From: Tenrec ecaudatus
Lineage: Eukaryota; Chordata; Mammalia; Afrosoricida; Tenrecidae
NCBI RefSeq assembly: GCF_050624435.1
Contig: NC_134546.1
Span: forward strand, 80,269,700-80,333,699
DNA length: 64,000 bases
Direction of reading: 5' to 3'
Part shown: positions 22,180-33,880 of the stretch, one piece after another
Numbering within the stretch: position 1 is the first letter of the stretch
Layout of the letters: every line of letters starts with the position of its first letter
Made by a program: the position numbers and the translations under genes
Notes under the pieces: model-generated
Seen by the model: the letters and a program-made list of their open reading frames with translations, nothing else
Databases searched by the model: none
Told to the model about the DNA's origin: nothing

Positions 22180-22434
22180 TCCCAGCAACAGGCCATGGTT
22201 TCAGTAGATGCAAGGGCTGAGGTCAGTGATGCTTTCCTCTCAGAAGCTGTGGTTTCCCCACTTTGTCAGCACCTCTCTAGGGACACCATGCACAGACTCA
22301 AGAGAAGCTTCATACCTCTGAACATGATTTATTTTCCTTGGAATGGGCTTTGTCTCTCTTTCACCATCTTCCAAAGACAGATTTCACAGTAATAGTAATT
22401 GATGAGATATCACTTTACAACTAGTTAGTTCAGG

Positions 22435-22654
22435 CAGGCATCCTCAAACTACAGCCCACAGGCCACATGTGGCCCACTGAGGACATTTATCTGGCCTGCC
22501 AGGTGTTTTTGCCCTATTTGTTTTTGACTTCAAAATAAGATATGTGCAGTGTGCATAGGAATTTGTTCTTTTTTGTTTTAACTATAGTCCGGCCCCCCAA
22601 CGGGTCTGAGGGACAGTGAACTGGCCCCCTGTTTTAAAAGTTTGAGGAGTCCTG
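22435..22654 (+). mobile_element. Short hAT-type non-autonomous element (220 bp)
   Basis: Inverted ends 'caggcatcctcaaact' and 'agtttgaggagtcctg', with inner 'acagcccacaggccacatgt' and 'tctgagggacagtgaactgg'. Flanking bases (agttcagg / tttcaggg) could be a decayed 8-bp duplication. It is missing at the matching site of the paralogous unit near 6.15 kb. It resembles short hAT families known from several mammals with recent DNA-transposon activity. Confidence 0.75.
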
Positions 22655-22961
22655 TTTCAGGGTACTAACCAGTGCCATTTGTTGTCAAAGCTATAAATAT
22701 TTCATGTAGAAAAAAATTCTCATGTGGAGTCCCAAATTGTCTCTATACCCTCAGATTTATCTTGAACCTTCTTGTAATAAATAATCACAAATGTAGTTTT
22801 ATGCAATCATTTTGGCTTAGAAGGCCCTAGAAAATATTGTCTATCCGAATATTGTTGTTTGAAAGCAAATAATTATTAAGAAGATCCTAAAAAAAAAAAG
22901 AAAATAAACTCACCCAGAAGTGAAAGAACGCATACAAAGTATATATACACACATTCTAATA

Positions 22962-23240
22962 TGACACAAGGATGGTGATACTTTATTCATCTCACATACT
23001 ATGGACATGTTGCCCAGAGAGGCCAGTCCCTGGAGAAGGCCATCACGAGGGCAGTGACAAGGAGGAAGGCCCTCCAGGAGATGGATTAACAATGGCTGCA
23101 ACAATGAGATCAAACGTAAGAACAGTTGTGAGGACAGTGCAGGACTGGGCAGTGTTCTGTTCTTTTGTGCTTAGGGATGTTTTGAGTAGGAACCAACTTG
23201 ATAGCACCTATCAACAACAAATTCATAAACTGTGCTAAGT
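22962..23240 (+). mobile_element. RTE-type LINE 3' end (sense)
   Basis: Sense wording 'tcacatactatggacatgtt', 'ggccagtccctggagaaggc', 'aggaaggccctccaggagat', 'gtgcaggactgggcagtgtt', ending in 'atcaacaac'. Good match in order to the BovB/RTE 3' end. Confidence 0.7.
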
Positions 23241-23279
23241 ACTCTAGAATGTCCACCTTTCTTAGATTTCAAATAGAGA

Positions 23280-23400
23280 AGCTATCTACAGAGAAATCTA
23301 TCTACTCCTATAAAGATCGATAGACTGTCAAAATCCTATACAGGGTTGCTATGAGTTGGAGTATACTTTAGGGCAGTGGGTTAGATGTAAAAATATTGAT
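23280..23400 (+). repeat. AfroSINE-type SINE, 3' half
   Basis: Words 'tcctatacagggttgctatg' and 'agttggagtatactttaggg' match the SINE tail; the head is absent. Confidence 0.55.
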
Positions 23401-24017
23401 AGACTGCCTTTTCTACTGAAAAGTAAATGTTATCTATTGAAAATCTATTAGCAGCCAGGTAATATTCTAGGCATCCTAGTCATCTGGGATGAAACAGTAA
23501 GTAAAGCGAAAAAAAATTCCTTTCCTCATGGATTGCCCATTGTAACTTCTCTTTATCACACTGAATATTATTAGTCCACTATATGGCACTCTGAGCTGCA
23601 TAAAGGCTTAATTTTGAACCCAAATAAATTACTCAAGTTGGAAAAACAAAACAAGAACAAATTATAAACCTAATATTTCCTTACAGTGTCCATTTATGTC
23701 TATGTAAGTCTCAAGTCAGTGTTTTCCTTTTTTGAACACTTTCTGAGGGACGCAAATCACATTCTTTTAAATGTCCTTTGCATTTGGGAGACAAAATTAA
23801 GACTGAAGGAGTATATCAGGGGTGCAGAGTGCGTGAAGTAAACTTTCCTTACTTGCAGTCATTGGTACTTTCAATATCATCTCCCCCCAAGCCATCATTT
23901 TCAGGTCATTGATTTTCCTGCAAATTTCTTACTCATTGTCTAGCTTTCACAAGCATATGAGGCAGTTGATCCTCAAGTGACATCGCACAATATGTAACAT
24001 AGGTTCTCAGAGCAGAT

Positions 24018-24019
24018 AT

Positions 24020-24095
<76 letters not shown>
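24018..24095 (+). repeat. (TA)n microsatellite
   Basis: About 38 TA units, directly followed by a SINE head at 24096. Confidence 0.97.
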
Positions 24096-24097
<2 letters not shown>

Positions 24098-24300
24098 CTT
24101 GGTGGTGAGTGGACTAAGCATTAGTTGCTAAACAAAAGGTTAGAGGTTCAAACCCAGCAGCTACTCCTTGGGAGTAAGATTAAGTATTATGTGCCCATAA
24201 ATATGGAAAGATCTGGAAACCTAAAGAGCAGTTATATTCAGTCCTACGGGTTTGCTATGAGTCTGAATTGACCTAATGGCGGTAGATTTACACTTTGAGG
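24096..24300 (+). repeat. AfroSINE-type SINE (sense, near full length)
   Basis: Contains 'gacttggtggtgagtggact', box-B 'ggttcaaaccc', 'gctactccttgggagtaaga', 'aacctaaagagcagttatat', and the tail 'ttgctatgagtctgaattga'. The clearest SINE in the window. The (TA)n tract lies at its head, not its tail. Confidence 0.75.
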
Positions 24301-26679
24301 CAGAGGTTGTGCATTTGCTTGATTGCTGTGTGATTCATTCAGTGATTGTTTATTTTTTCTCCAGTGCAGAAAGTAATGGCATCCACCGTGATTCTCCTAC
24401 CAAAGATATCCCTGGTAAACACAGGCTAGAAAGTGTACATTTCTGCGTGTTCTAGCATTTTAACACAAGTAAATCAACCAATAAAAAGTGTGTAAGAATA
24501 AAATTTAATAAATTATCCCCAACATGAAATGTGAAGGCCCAAAAGGTACACCAATAATGAATTTGCAGAAGGTCCTAATTTGCTCTGGGTTTGGATCTTT
24601 GGTTTTCTTCTAGAATCAAGTCCATGTGAAACAGTGATATATGAGGTGCTAAAATCTGGAGGTCCCTGGTCTTTAAAAAGCCTGGTCTACAAAAGCAAAA
24701 TGGAGGAGAAATTAAAAAGTTGACGAAGAACACTGAGGTCAGATGCCAACAAAGATTAAAAAAAAACACACACTGAGTGGGACACATGCCAGTGGAGTGA
24801 AACAAAGAGGCAGCAGAAAGAAGGTTATGGAATGAACTGTTTTTTTTTTTTTTTTAACAAAAGGCCAGGCAGGTGGGTCAGGAGGATCTGAAGCATGTAC
24901 ATGCAGGGAGTGTCTCATCCAGATCAGGGGTCCCACATCCCCACTCTACAAAATGCCTTCAGCAAGTCAGGCACTCGGTGACCATATTTTCACCAAATGA
25001 AACAGGAAAACTATAGTCCACGTGCTTTTGTGATACACAAGAGCTACGAAGGCATTTGGAAAGGGAGGCAAAGTGCCATTCCATTGCAACATTGTAAAAT
25101 GAAAAAACAGCACAGACGGTCACAGCAATGGGTGAGGGCTTGCAAGACAATATGACTTCTCTCCCATTGTGCATAAGCATAGGGCTCTAACTCTACATTT
25201 TCCACTAGAAATATCAGACTACAGTGGGTCTGATGCCACCCCATCAATGCTGCATTTTCTAGAATCCAATGAAGCGCCCACTGTCGTTATTCCATGTCAA
25301 TGCAGAAAAACACATAGTGCCATTGATAAACTTTCCATCAGATTTATTATGTTGCACTTTTATTTTTCAACTTTTAGAAGGTAGAGGACAAAAATACACA
25401 GATGCTGCATTAGGCCAACTTGGGCTCAGGTGTTGCACTGTGGGTACACACCTCGTAAAGGTAGAGCAGCTATGACAGAAGGTACTTGCTGACCAGATGT
25501 GTTGCCTCAATACACAACTGTGCCTACCTCTCTGGCTCAGCCGGTTCATTCCCATGACCTCTTACCACCACGCTAGCGAGGTAGCATGCCTTCTTCACTC
25601 TCACTGCTCCCTTCAAAATCCCAGCACCCCTGAAAGTGCTCTTTCTGAAAGGCATCTGCCTCAAGAAGGCATGGTTTAAAGAGTTACAAATTATTGAAAT
25701 GAGGAGACCTTGGAGTAAGTAAAGTCACCTCAGAGTATTTATAAACCCAAGGGGCACATTAGTTACTTATGTTATAATTGTAGTGATTGGCTACTGCCCC
25801 CTGAATCCTCTTCCTTGTCATCCTATGAGCTCACAAGGGCTTGAGCCATCAGTTAGGTTACTGTCCCTGGTCCTACTGCCCCACAGCAGGTTGCACTGCT
25901 CCCATGCAGCAGCCTCTTGGTTCGTTCCATGTGTTTTTGATTCCAATGACTTTAACCTTGTTAACTTGGCCATTGTGTTTGTTACTGGACTGCCAATATC
26001 CGGGCCAGCCAGGTGAAGGAAGATCATGCAGTGGTTAGTGTAGTCACTCTCTTACACTTGGCCTGTGGTTGGCTTGTTACTCTCCGTGGATGCTAACTGA
26101 AACTCAGAAGAGCCCCTTCTCGGTACCATCAATGAGTAAGGCATTGAAGAAAGAACTATACAGTCTACAACACCATCTTTTGGAACTTGAGGGCTCAGTT
26201 TTACAGAACCATCTCCCTCCTTTACTATCTCTTGTTTGGATGATCTGAGTAGCACTTCAGATTCCAGGAAGTCTTGAACTTTCCTGCACTGCCTCTTCCA
26301 TATTCACTTCAGAATCACGTTATATCGTGGAACAGAGTCCAGGGAACTACAAAAAAGGTGCAACAGGAAAGCCACCTGCTCTTTGCTTTGGCATCACCCT
26401 GCCTCTTCTGTACAGACAGCCCCTTTGGAGTAAGAACTACCCCCCTGGCCTCAATTCTCTTGGCTACAGTGACCAGGGACTGGACTTGGAGGCCACCTTT
26501 ACCTTCTCTTTCTTCCTCTGCAGATTCCCCTGTAGTGATCAAGGAACACCATCAGAGCCTGCCAAAGAAAATCCTGCCACCTCTACTGACTTCACCACCA
26601 CCAAGTCTCTTCACTCTTCCACACCGTCTGGAGAGATGTTCGTCATGGGTTTTGTCTTCCTTAGATCCACAATCAAAGC

Positions 26680-26790
26680 TCATGGAACCAGCAGTCAAGA
26701 GATCAAAAGATATATTAAATGAGGTAAATCTCATTACTCTTTAGAGTACTGAAGAGCCAGGATCTCACTTTAAACACTAAGGTGCAAAAT
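26680..26790 (+). mobile_element. RTE-type LINE fragment (sense)
   Basis: Contains 'ccagcagtcaagagatcaaa' and 'tctcactttaaacactaagg', matching an inner part of the RTE LINE. The preceding 900 bases (25780-26680) look repeat-like and carry overlapping frames on both strands, but I could not classify them. Confidence 0.5.
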
Positions 26791-26801
26791 ATTAGAAAAA
26801 A

Positions 26802-27075
26802 TAACTAATTCAGCATTCTATTGGAGTTGAAGTACATGTGATAATTCTTCAAACACCACTAATGAGTGTTATTCAGGGTGAACCTAATACTCACCTTCCA
26901 TGAAGATGGGCCAGGTCTGTAGGGAGTTTTTAGGCTATTGGAAGCAAAGGAACCCATCTAGCCTCAGGGGCAACGGAAAATTGTTGATTGCCCATGGAAA
27001 CTCATGGTAACCACCCAGATAACAAGGGTTGTTCTATAGCAGTGATTCAGTTCAATTGCTCCTCCAGGACTTCAT
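26802..27075 (+). repeat. Copy 2 of an old duplicated segment (partner 3037-3290)
   Basis: See the partner for shared words. Here the segment lies about 0.4 kb upstream of an IGHV relic, with RTE antisense sequence (27205-27310) between, which ties the duplicated segment to IGHV 5' flanks. Confidence 0.6.
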
Positions 27076-27468
27076 TTCTGAATCTTCGTTTTTTTTCAAA
27101 ATACCTATCAGTAACCTTTCATGACAATTTTCTTGATGAGGAATCACATTTCCTCAATGCAAATGCTATTGTTACTATTGCCAGGTTTCATTGATTTGGA
27201 TACAAATCATAGTGTTTCCATGTACAATACAACAAAACACTGAACAGTCCTATGTTGTCCTCACGGTCCTTGCTATGTTTGATCTCATTGTTGCAATCAT
27301 GGTGACAAGCCAACTAACTGTTAGATTCTGTACATTACACAGCATACTGCGTTTTTCTGTGTGCATTCATCTACTGGTGTTAAGAGTCTCCCTGTAGGTT
27401 TCTCAAAATAGCCTGTTATGAATGGGTGTCTATTATTTGTCATCACTGACTATCTACCCTGTTCCTAG

Positions 27469-27808
27469 TTGTTCTGCCCCATGCACAGCTGTAGGAAACT
27501 CTCTGAGGAGTGGGGAAACCTCACAGATCCTCTCCCTAACCTGTGCTGACTTCTCTACACACACCATGATCAGTTAGTATTACTGGAGCTGAGCCAGCCA
27601 ATACTTTTTGAAGGAGTCATAGTGACTATTAACAATAGACCTTGGTTGTTGGGAAAAAAACTTCACTTCATTCCTGAAGAACTGACCCTTGAGCTGTAGA
27701 AGTGAGCCCACAAAATACTTCTCTCTAAAGTTCAAGTCTGTGACAACTGAAGACCAGACACTTTTACTGTATGGGATAGCGGAAGTCAGTGGAATCCAGA
27801 CACAGACT
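27469..27808 (+). pseudogene. IGHV: Decayed IGHV clan II relic
   Basis: Acceptor AG at 27467-27468 and leader part 2 precede a recognisable FR1 with a 2-base insertion and TAG at 27492. 'ctccctaacctgtgctgact' corresponds to the LSLTCA stretch around the first cysteine. 'agtattactggagctgagcc' corresponds to the CDR1-FR2 join, with TGA in place of the FR2 Trp codon. FR2 to mid FR3 is mostly unrecognisable. 'ttcaagtctgtgacaactga' is the SSVT-E part, and TGT at 27768 the second cysteine. No heptamer remains, but spacer wording and a nonamer-like ACACAGACT (27800-27808) do. Confidence 0.75.
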
Positions 27809-28364
27809 ACTGTACAGGAGTAGGGCATGGCTATACCAGAAACGTGAGTGTACAGCACACAGGACAAGTGACTTCCCTATGGCTGAAATAAGAGAGGAGA
27901 TGCCATTTTGTAGTGAATGGTTGACTGGGTGCTAAAAAGTTAAAGATGGCATTCTTTATGAACACCTCTATGTAAAAAAATTCATCAATGTCAAATAAAG
28001 GAGGAAATATCTTGGAAGACAATAAGGATAATAATGTTCACCCACAAGAAACAGATAACAGAGCTATCTATCATCATGTTCACATGAGCAGTAACTATCT
28101 GTGTGTCCACACTGAGGAGGAAGGATACATTCTGAACTCTCATGCCCCAGAGGTTCTCTTTTATGTATAATAGTGTTTAAAAATTTAAAACATCATCAAA
28201 CATTGATAGCTTTTAACTACAGCAGCAGCAGTGCTTCTGTATCACATGTATAAGCAGCCTTTATAAAAACCTCCATTTTCCTGTGAGGGTGCGTCTGTTT
28301 CTTGGGTCATAAGGAGAGCCCCAACACAGGTAGTCCACTCCTCTGCTACTAAGTGGAGGGCCAC

Positions 28365-28372
28365 ATGCTAAT
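28365..28372 (+). promoter_or_regulatory. Octamer variant ATGCTAAT upstream of the VH3-like pseudogene
   Basis: One mismatch from ATGCAAAT, 121 bases before the leader ATG, where an IGHV octamer is expected. Confidence 0.6.
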
Positions 28373-28492
28373 ACAGCTCTCTCTGTGTGCAGGTGAAACC
28401 TGTCCTGCTCCTTTCCTGAGAGCTCTGGGCATGAAGCCCCAGTACTTTGGGCCTCTGCACTTTCCATTTTCAGCTAACTCAGAGGACACATC

Positions 28493-28860
28493 ATGAATTT
28501 TGGAATGGGATGGGTTTACATTTTGGCAATTTTACGTGGTAATAATTGAGGACAATGCTGTGTGGTTGTGTGTAGAATTTTGGATGGAGTAGGCAAAGCA
28601 GTGACCTTATCACACTGTCTCTGTGTTTGCAGGTGTCTAGAGTAAATTGAAGCTGGTGAAATCTGGAGGTGACCTGAGAAAGCCTGGGGAATCTCTGAGA
28701 CGCTCCTGTGCAACTTCTGGATTCACCTTCAGTGACTATTATATTAGTTGGATCCAGCAGTTTCCAGGACAGAGACTGGAACAGGTTGGTTTTATTACAA
28801 CAGCAACCAATGGTCAAACAACAGAGGATGCTTCCTCTGTGAAAGGCAGATGATTCACTG
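28493..28860 (+). pseudogene. IGHV: VH3-like (clan III) immunoglobulin heavy variable pseudogene, 3' truncated
   Basis: Leader exon 28493-28538 (MNFGMGWVYILAILRG) is a clear VH3 signal peptide, with donor GTAATA at 28539. Acceptor AG is at 28631-28632. TAG at 28638-28640 lies in leader part 2. The V region shows [16 protein letters not shown], the first cysteine ([13 protein letters not shown]), Trp in [13 protein letters not shown], a long clan-III CDR2, and SVKGR, after which TGA at 28851 breaks the frame. Homology fades after about 28866; no YYC or RSS follows. It is the only clan III segment in the window. Confidence 0.88.
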
Positions 28861-28889
28861 TTTCTTTTTTTACCCCCATGATAGCATGA

Positions 28890-29375
28890 TAGCATGTGCA
28901 CCTCAGCCTCACTTGGTCGTCCATAAGGAGAGAGAGAGACCAGAGTTCAGGAGAGAGGGGGAGGGGAAGGAGGAAAAGGGGAAGGGGAACAGGGGAGTGA
29001 GGACCAGGGGAGGGGAAGGGGAAGCAGAGAGAACTTTTTTATTGCTAATCAAGTCTTATATATCTTTGGGGATATGCAAGCCTCCTAATTGCAGGTACAG
29101 ACATATGTCACAGGAAGGGCTTGCACTAATTAGACTACAGTAAGGAGGGGGGGCGACCTAGGGGTAGCCACAAAATAGGGAAGGGGAGGTGAGCCAGTTT
29201 GACCTGTTCTCTTGCTCACTATTGAAACCATTATCAGTGGGGTGTGAACCCCACCAACAATCGAGCAGACTGCAGCCTGACTGCCTTCAGGGGGAATATC
29301 ACTGAGCATCTGACCTCCCACCATAAGCTGGCAAATAGCCTCTAATGTTTGGCTTTCCAACTGAAGAGAATAAAT
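28890..29375 (-). mobile_element. Possible solo LTR (class II type), reverse orientation
   Basis: On the reverse strand there is a TATATAA box near 29057-29063 and an AATAAA signal at 29038-29043, only about 15 bases apart. Such close spacing fits the short R region of betaretrovirus-like LTRs. The following stretch is pyrimidine-rich (28920-29035). The ends were not fixed. It lies just past the truncation of the VH3-like pseudogene. Confidence 0.4.
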
Positions 29376-29759
29376 GACAATTTATGAAAATTATACTCAT
29401 GATAAACTACCTTGACCAAATCAAACTAGAACCCTTAACATTTTATAAATACATAGATTGTATTAATAAATGCACAGTTGTATTTGTCCACACATTCATA
29501 CATATTTTAGTGTAGCCAAGAAGAGGTATAGTTTATACATGTGTTTGTAAAATAAATTCCACATTCCTGTGTTTATTCCAAATAAAACATGCTTAAACAT
29601 GCCTCTGCTGTCAGTGGCTGTCTGTGGCCATATTTTCTCAGTAACACACTTAACTTGGTTTCATTGGGTTGACTTAAAATACATCTGTTTGTGTGTGAAT
29701 CAGGAAACAAAGAAAGAAAAAGAAAGAAAGTAAGTAGGCCAACAGAAATTCTGTCTTCT

Positions 29760-30810
29760 GCACACTAGACATTTAAAAAATGGATCAAGCATCATAAAGA
29801 AGGTACTGGAAACTTCAGAGGTGAGTCAAAGAGGGGGAAAAGTCAATCTGGATGACATGAAGTACTGATGGAAGAAGTCTGTCGAGTTGCCATTGAGGAG
29901 ATAACTAAGGAAGTTGGAATTTCACATGGTTCAGCATTTTCAATTATTTAGTCACAATTTTGGTTTCTTGATTGGTGCCAAAAAGCAATGCACAGAGATG
30001 GATGGGCTAAAAAATTGCTACTGATGAGCTGCTTTGTAGAAAATTGAAGTTAATGAAGCCAGTTTTGTGGAATGAAACTTAAGTATTGATAATTCTTGAA
30101 TGTATCAAAATGATTCAGAGAGAAAGATCCAATGAAAACAGATCTGAAGGAATCATTTAGGTTCATATTCAAAGAATAAAGGTCAATTCAGAATGTATGA
30201 CAGCGATTTTGTGGATTCTAAAGGGCTAGCCTGGAGTGAAATTCTCATAGGATAGAGAAAATAAAAAAGTATTATTATGAATAAGTTTCAAGAAAATGAA
30301 ACATGATATTAGTGAAAAAATGTACTAGAATGTTGCACAAAGGATTTTTTTCTCTATATTATGACAATACACCAGCTCATTCTTCAAGAGTATGGTTGTC
30401 CATTGAGGATTTTGTTGAGAAACCTTAACAGTGGTTCTCAAGTTTCTTAATGCCATGACCCTTTAATATAGTTCCTCACGTTGTGGTGATCCCCCAACCA
30501 TAAAATTATTTTGTTGCTACTTCATAACTGTAACTTTGCTACCCTTATGAATCAGGTGAACCCTATGAAAGGTTGCCCAACCCTAAAGGGATCCCGACCC
30601 GCAGGTTGAGAACTGCTGCCTTACACCATCCACATCAAAGAGCTGATCTTCCACCTGCATATTTCTGTATTTTCCCATAAGTCAGAGAACATCCGTTGAG
30701 TATTGTCAAACTTTCACTCTGATGTTCTGTAAATCAAGGAGCATAGAATACTTTGGGGGAAAGTTCAGAACAATAGCTTTATATTTTGATTTTTTTGTTT
30801 AGTGAAAATA
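29760..30810 (+). mobile_element. Decayed mariner transposon, split by a SPIN element
   Basis: The broken transposase reading shows ITKEVGISHGSAF (a helix-turn-helix piece as in mariner transposases) near 29905 and DNTPAHSS-VWLSIEDF near 30365-30410, the D-N-x-P-A-H motif around the second catalytic Asp. After the SPIN (30429-30618) it continues with the decayed LHHP-A-LPP block and F-I-F-P of the C-terminal catalytic part. Many stops and shifts. Ends not defined. Confidence 0.7.
30429..30618 (-). mobile_element. SPIN-type hAT element (reverse), 190 bp
   Basis: Ends 'cagtggttctcaag' and 'ggttgagaactgctg', with inside 'cccccaaccataaaattatt', 'gttgctacttcataactgta' and 'cccgacccgcaggttgagaa'. 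This is the short non-autonomous SPIN layout known from tenrec, bushbaby, murine rodents, bats and opossum. It lies inside a mariner. Confidence 0.85.
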
Positions 30811-31299
30811 TCTAAGATAGAGGAGAAATGAATTTAACTACATTTGTATATATGCATATATATGTATGCAATACCTATTTCTTGGAAGAAGAACAAGATG
30901 GTGACCAAGCAGTACACATGGGAAGGACTTCACAAAGACCAGCGGAAAAGAACCAGGAGAGGGATATCCTACACTTCCAGAATGCAGGATTATCAGCAGA
31001 AAGTTACGTAACACAAACTTAACAAAAGATCAGCAACATTTACTGATAGACTCCCCTTTGTCACCAGCCCTCAACACTAACCAACTGTGTGAAGATTCCC
31101 AAATTGCTAGACTTAATTTTCCTAGTCCAAGAGCTAGCTAGGATGGTGGAACTGCTGAGCTTCAGAAACATAGCTCTTTGGAACTAGCTTGAGGCCAACA
31201 TAAGCACAAATATACTAGGCTTTCAGCACAAGTAAATGGAGGTCTGGTCGATGCCCTAAAAGCCCTAAATCCCCAATAACTGAGATAGCACAACCTACC

Positions 31300-31806
31300 A
31301 GTGTAGTTACATAATCTAGTGTCAACTTTAGTCTATTAAGAGGAAAGAGGTGGAATTTAGCTCGTCAAATACGTCTCAGTTTGATGTCCTCATTTGGAGG
31401 GGCTATGGAGATAAACAGCTCACTAGAGGCCAGATTGACACTTTTTGGTTTGTCTTCCTGCAAACAAGACATATGAAGCCATGCTGATGGAGCAACAGCA
31501 CGGAAGCTGGAGAAGCCACGTGGAGACCCACGCCAGTGCTGAGATGCTTCCACCACCACTGGATCCACAAGAATTTCCACCCACTGGCCTGGGATCTCCC
31601 TGCATTCAGTAACATTGCATGGATTCATAAATCTAAAGAGGAATTTATGAACTAGTACTGAAATATGGGTTAATACAGATTTATGGACTTGATCTGGACT
31701 AGGCTGCGATGTTTTCTTAATGTACAATTGCTCTTTGATATAAAACTCTCTCTTCCATGCATAGGAATGCCTCTGGATTTGTTTCTCTAGTCAACCCGGA
31801 CTAACA
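31300..31806 (+). repeat. LTR-like interspersed repeat family B (copy 1)
   Basis: About 0.5 kb ending 'ggatttgtttctctagtcaa' then 'cccggactaacaca'. It shares a series of blocks with 32229-32735, 39655-40060 and, reversed, 59030-59530: 'gttacataatctagtgtcaa', 'tgagatgcttccaccaccac', 'cttgatctggactaggctg'. Antisense frames over it are not genes. Confidence 0.65.
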
Positions 31807-32228
31807 CAATACCCAAGAAGTGTGGCAATAACTCTACAGGGCAGCCTGCAGTGGTCATAAATAGTGAATAGACTAACTCTCAGAAGCTGGGGGAGTTACA
31901 ACTAATCCTCTTTCCAGGAGGTACAACACTGCCCCTCCTTCCCCATCTTAAGATGCCGACCAAAAAAACATGGATTAAAAAAATTTTGATAGCAATTAAT
32001 ACACACCTGGTTGATTAACAAAGTATTGTCCACACAATACACCTAGAAATTGCAACAGTGGTTTTTAAAAGTATTGGCAGGGAATTTGGGCATATGACAA
32101 AGACTAAAAGGTTTAGGTGCAAGAAACTTCTCCTTGTTCACATACCTAGATATTCATCAGTTGTCCCATAACTCCATCCCTGGTCACCACCCCAAGCCAC
32201 TCAGATAAACAACCTGCCCTTTGATTCG

Positions 32229-32735
32229 GTGTGGTAGTTACATAACCTGGTGTCAATTTTGGACTTGAGAGTCCTAAGAGTGAAGGGGTGGATTCTAGTC
32301 TGCCTAACATGTCATAGCCAATGAGGCCTCTGTGTGGGCAATGCCTTCTCCTGAGGATTCTGGGAACTCCTGGATTTCATCCTTGAAGATGGGAGACATT
32401 CTCTCTCTGTTCACTCCCTGGGAGACATAGCAGCTGACAGGATAAATGGAACTATGCTAGTGCCCCGGGTTGCAGAAGCCATGTGGAGACTCGTGCCAGT
32501 TCAGAGATGCTCACAATGTCATTGAATCTACAAGATTTCACACTCATTGGCCTGTGATCTTCTTGCATTTGGCATCATTGCATGTGTTTCCCGAGTCTGA
32601 AGAGGACGTTATAGACAGGTATCTGACATATGGGCTAATGTTGGACTTATGTACTTATTCTGAACTGGGTTAAACCTCTCTCTTATACACATATGAGTGC
32701 CTATAAATTTGTTTCTTTAGACTACCTGGACGAAA
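32229..32735 (+). repeat. LTR-like interspersed repeat family B (copy 2)
   Basis: Starts near 'gtggtagttacataacctgg', contains 'gccatgtggagactcgtgcc' and 'ttgcatgtgtttcccgagtc', and ends 'aatttgtttctttagactac'. Same order as copy 1, about 400 bases away in the same direction. Confidence 0.65.
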
Positions 32736-32814
32736 ACAGTAGGCTATTGCTTCATTCCTCCTAAGCAGGTGGAGGGTATAAAAGGCGCCCAGATGGATTT
32801 TTTTAAGCTATGTA

Positions 32815-33880
32815 TTTAATTTTTTATTTTTTTACAAAACAACCTTATCACCTTCAAAGTACTTGCCATTGCACTTAATATATTAGTCAAATCTGTGTTT
32901 CCATTTTTGGAAATACTTTTCAAATTTGTCCATTGGGATTTCTGATACACGTGCCTCATTTTTTTCTTCACCTCTTCTATGTCATCAAATCGCTGTCCTT
33001 TCATGTCCCTCTTTATTCATGGAAACAAAAAGAAGTCCTAAGGAGTCATGTCAGGTGAGTGCATGGGGCAAGAAAAGAATGCTGCTTTTGCCAAAAGCTG
33101 TCACACTGAGATGGCTGCTTAAGCAGCCCGCCCCCCCCCCCGTCAGCTACCAACAAGTCTTTTTTTTCCCTTGGGGTAACATGTTATGCAATCTTTTCAA
33201 AACCTCTAAATAGAAAGGGTAATTAAAGTCTGACCTGTTAGAATGGACTCTAAATGCACTATCCGCCTCACAGTAAACAACAACAACAAATTTGATTTCA
33301 CTTGATGAGCTTTCTTTGGTGTCTTCCACTGGTTCAATTGATGCTTGCTTTTAGGGTCGTAAGAATAGTACCATGGCTTTTCACCAGAAATAAGTTTGGG
33401 GAAAAAGTCGAGGTTGGTTTGGAGCTGTCATTTCAAATGACCTCATGTTTCCACTCAATACTTTGTATCTTGGTCAATCAGAAGCGGAGGCACAAACTTC
33501 ACTGCGAGCCTTCTCATTGCCAAATCTTCTGTTAAGATTTGCTGAACTGAGTTTGAAGGAAGTCTATATGGTCTGTTGTTGGTATTTAAACAGAAATGCA
33601 CAAATTTTGTCAACATTTTCATTCATTTGGAAAACTGATGGACATCTGGGACAAGATTTGTCATCAATCGATATTTCAACTTTTTTGAAAAGAGGAAACA
33701 GCTCATACATTTGCATTTTTCCATAGCACTGCCCTTGTAAGCTGTGTTCAACATTACAACAGTTTCTGAGGCATATATCCTGATCAGGAAACATAATGTC
33801 AAAGCCACACACTGGACTCTTAAATTGGCCATCACAAAAATCGAAGTTCAAGCAAAATTGCTTTCACAACAAAACTCACT
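32815..33880 (-). mobile_element. Decayed mariner transposon (reverse)
   Basis: The reverse strand reads MKGQRFDDIEEVKKKM (32960-33004) at the C-terminal side of a mariner transposase, next to the block that in intact elements holds the last catalytic Asp. Forward-strand wording such as 'cttcaaagtacttgccattg' marks the 3' end. The N-terminal part lies toward 33840 and is heavily shifted; a C-rich run and ACA repeats interrupt the middle. Confidence 0.7.
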
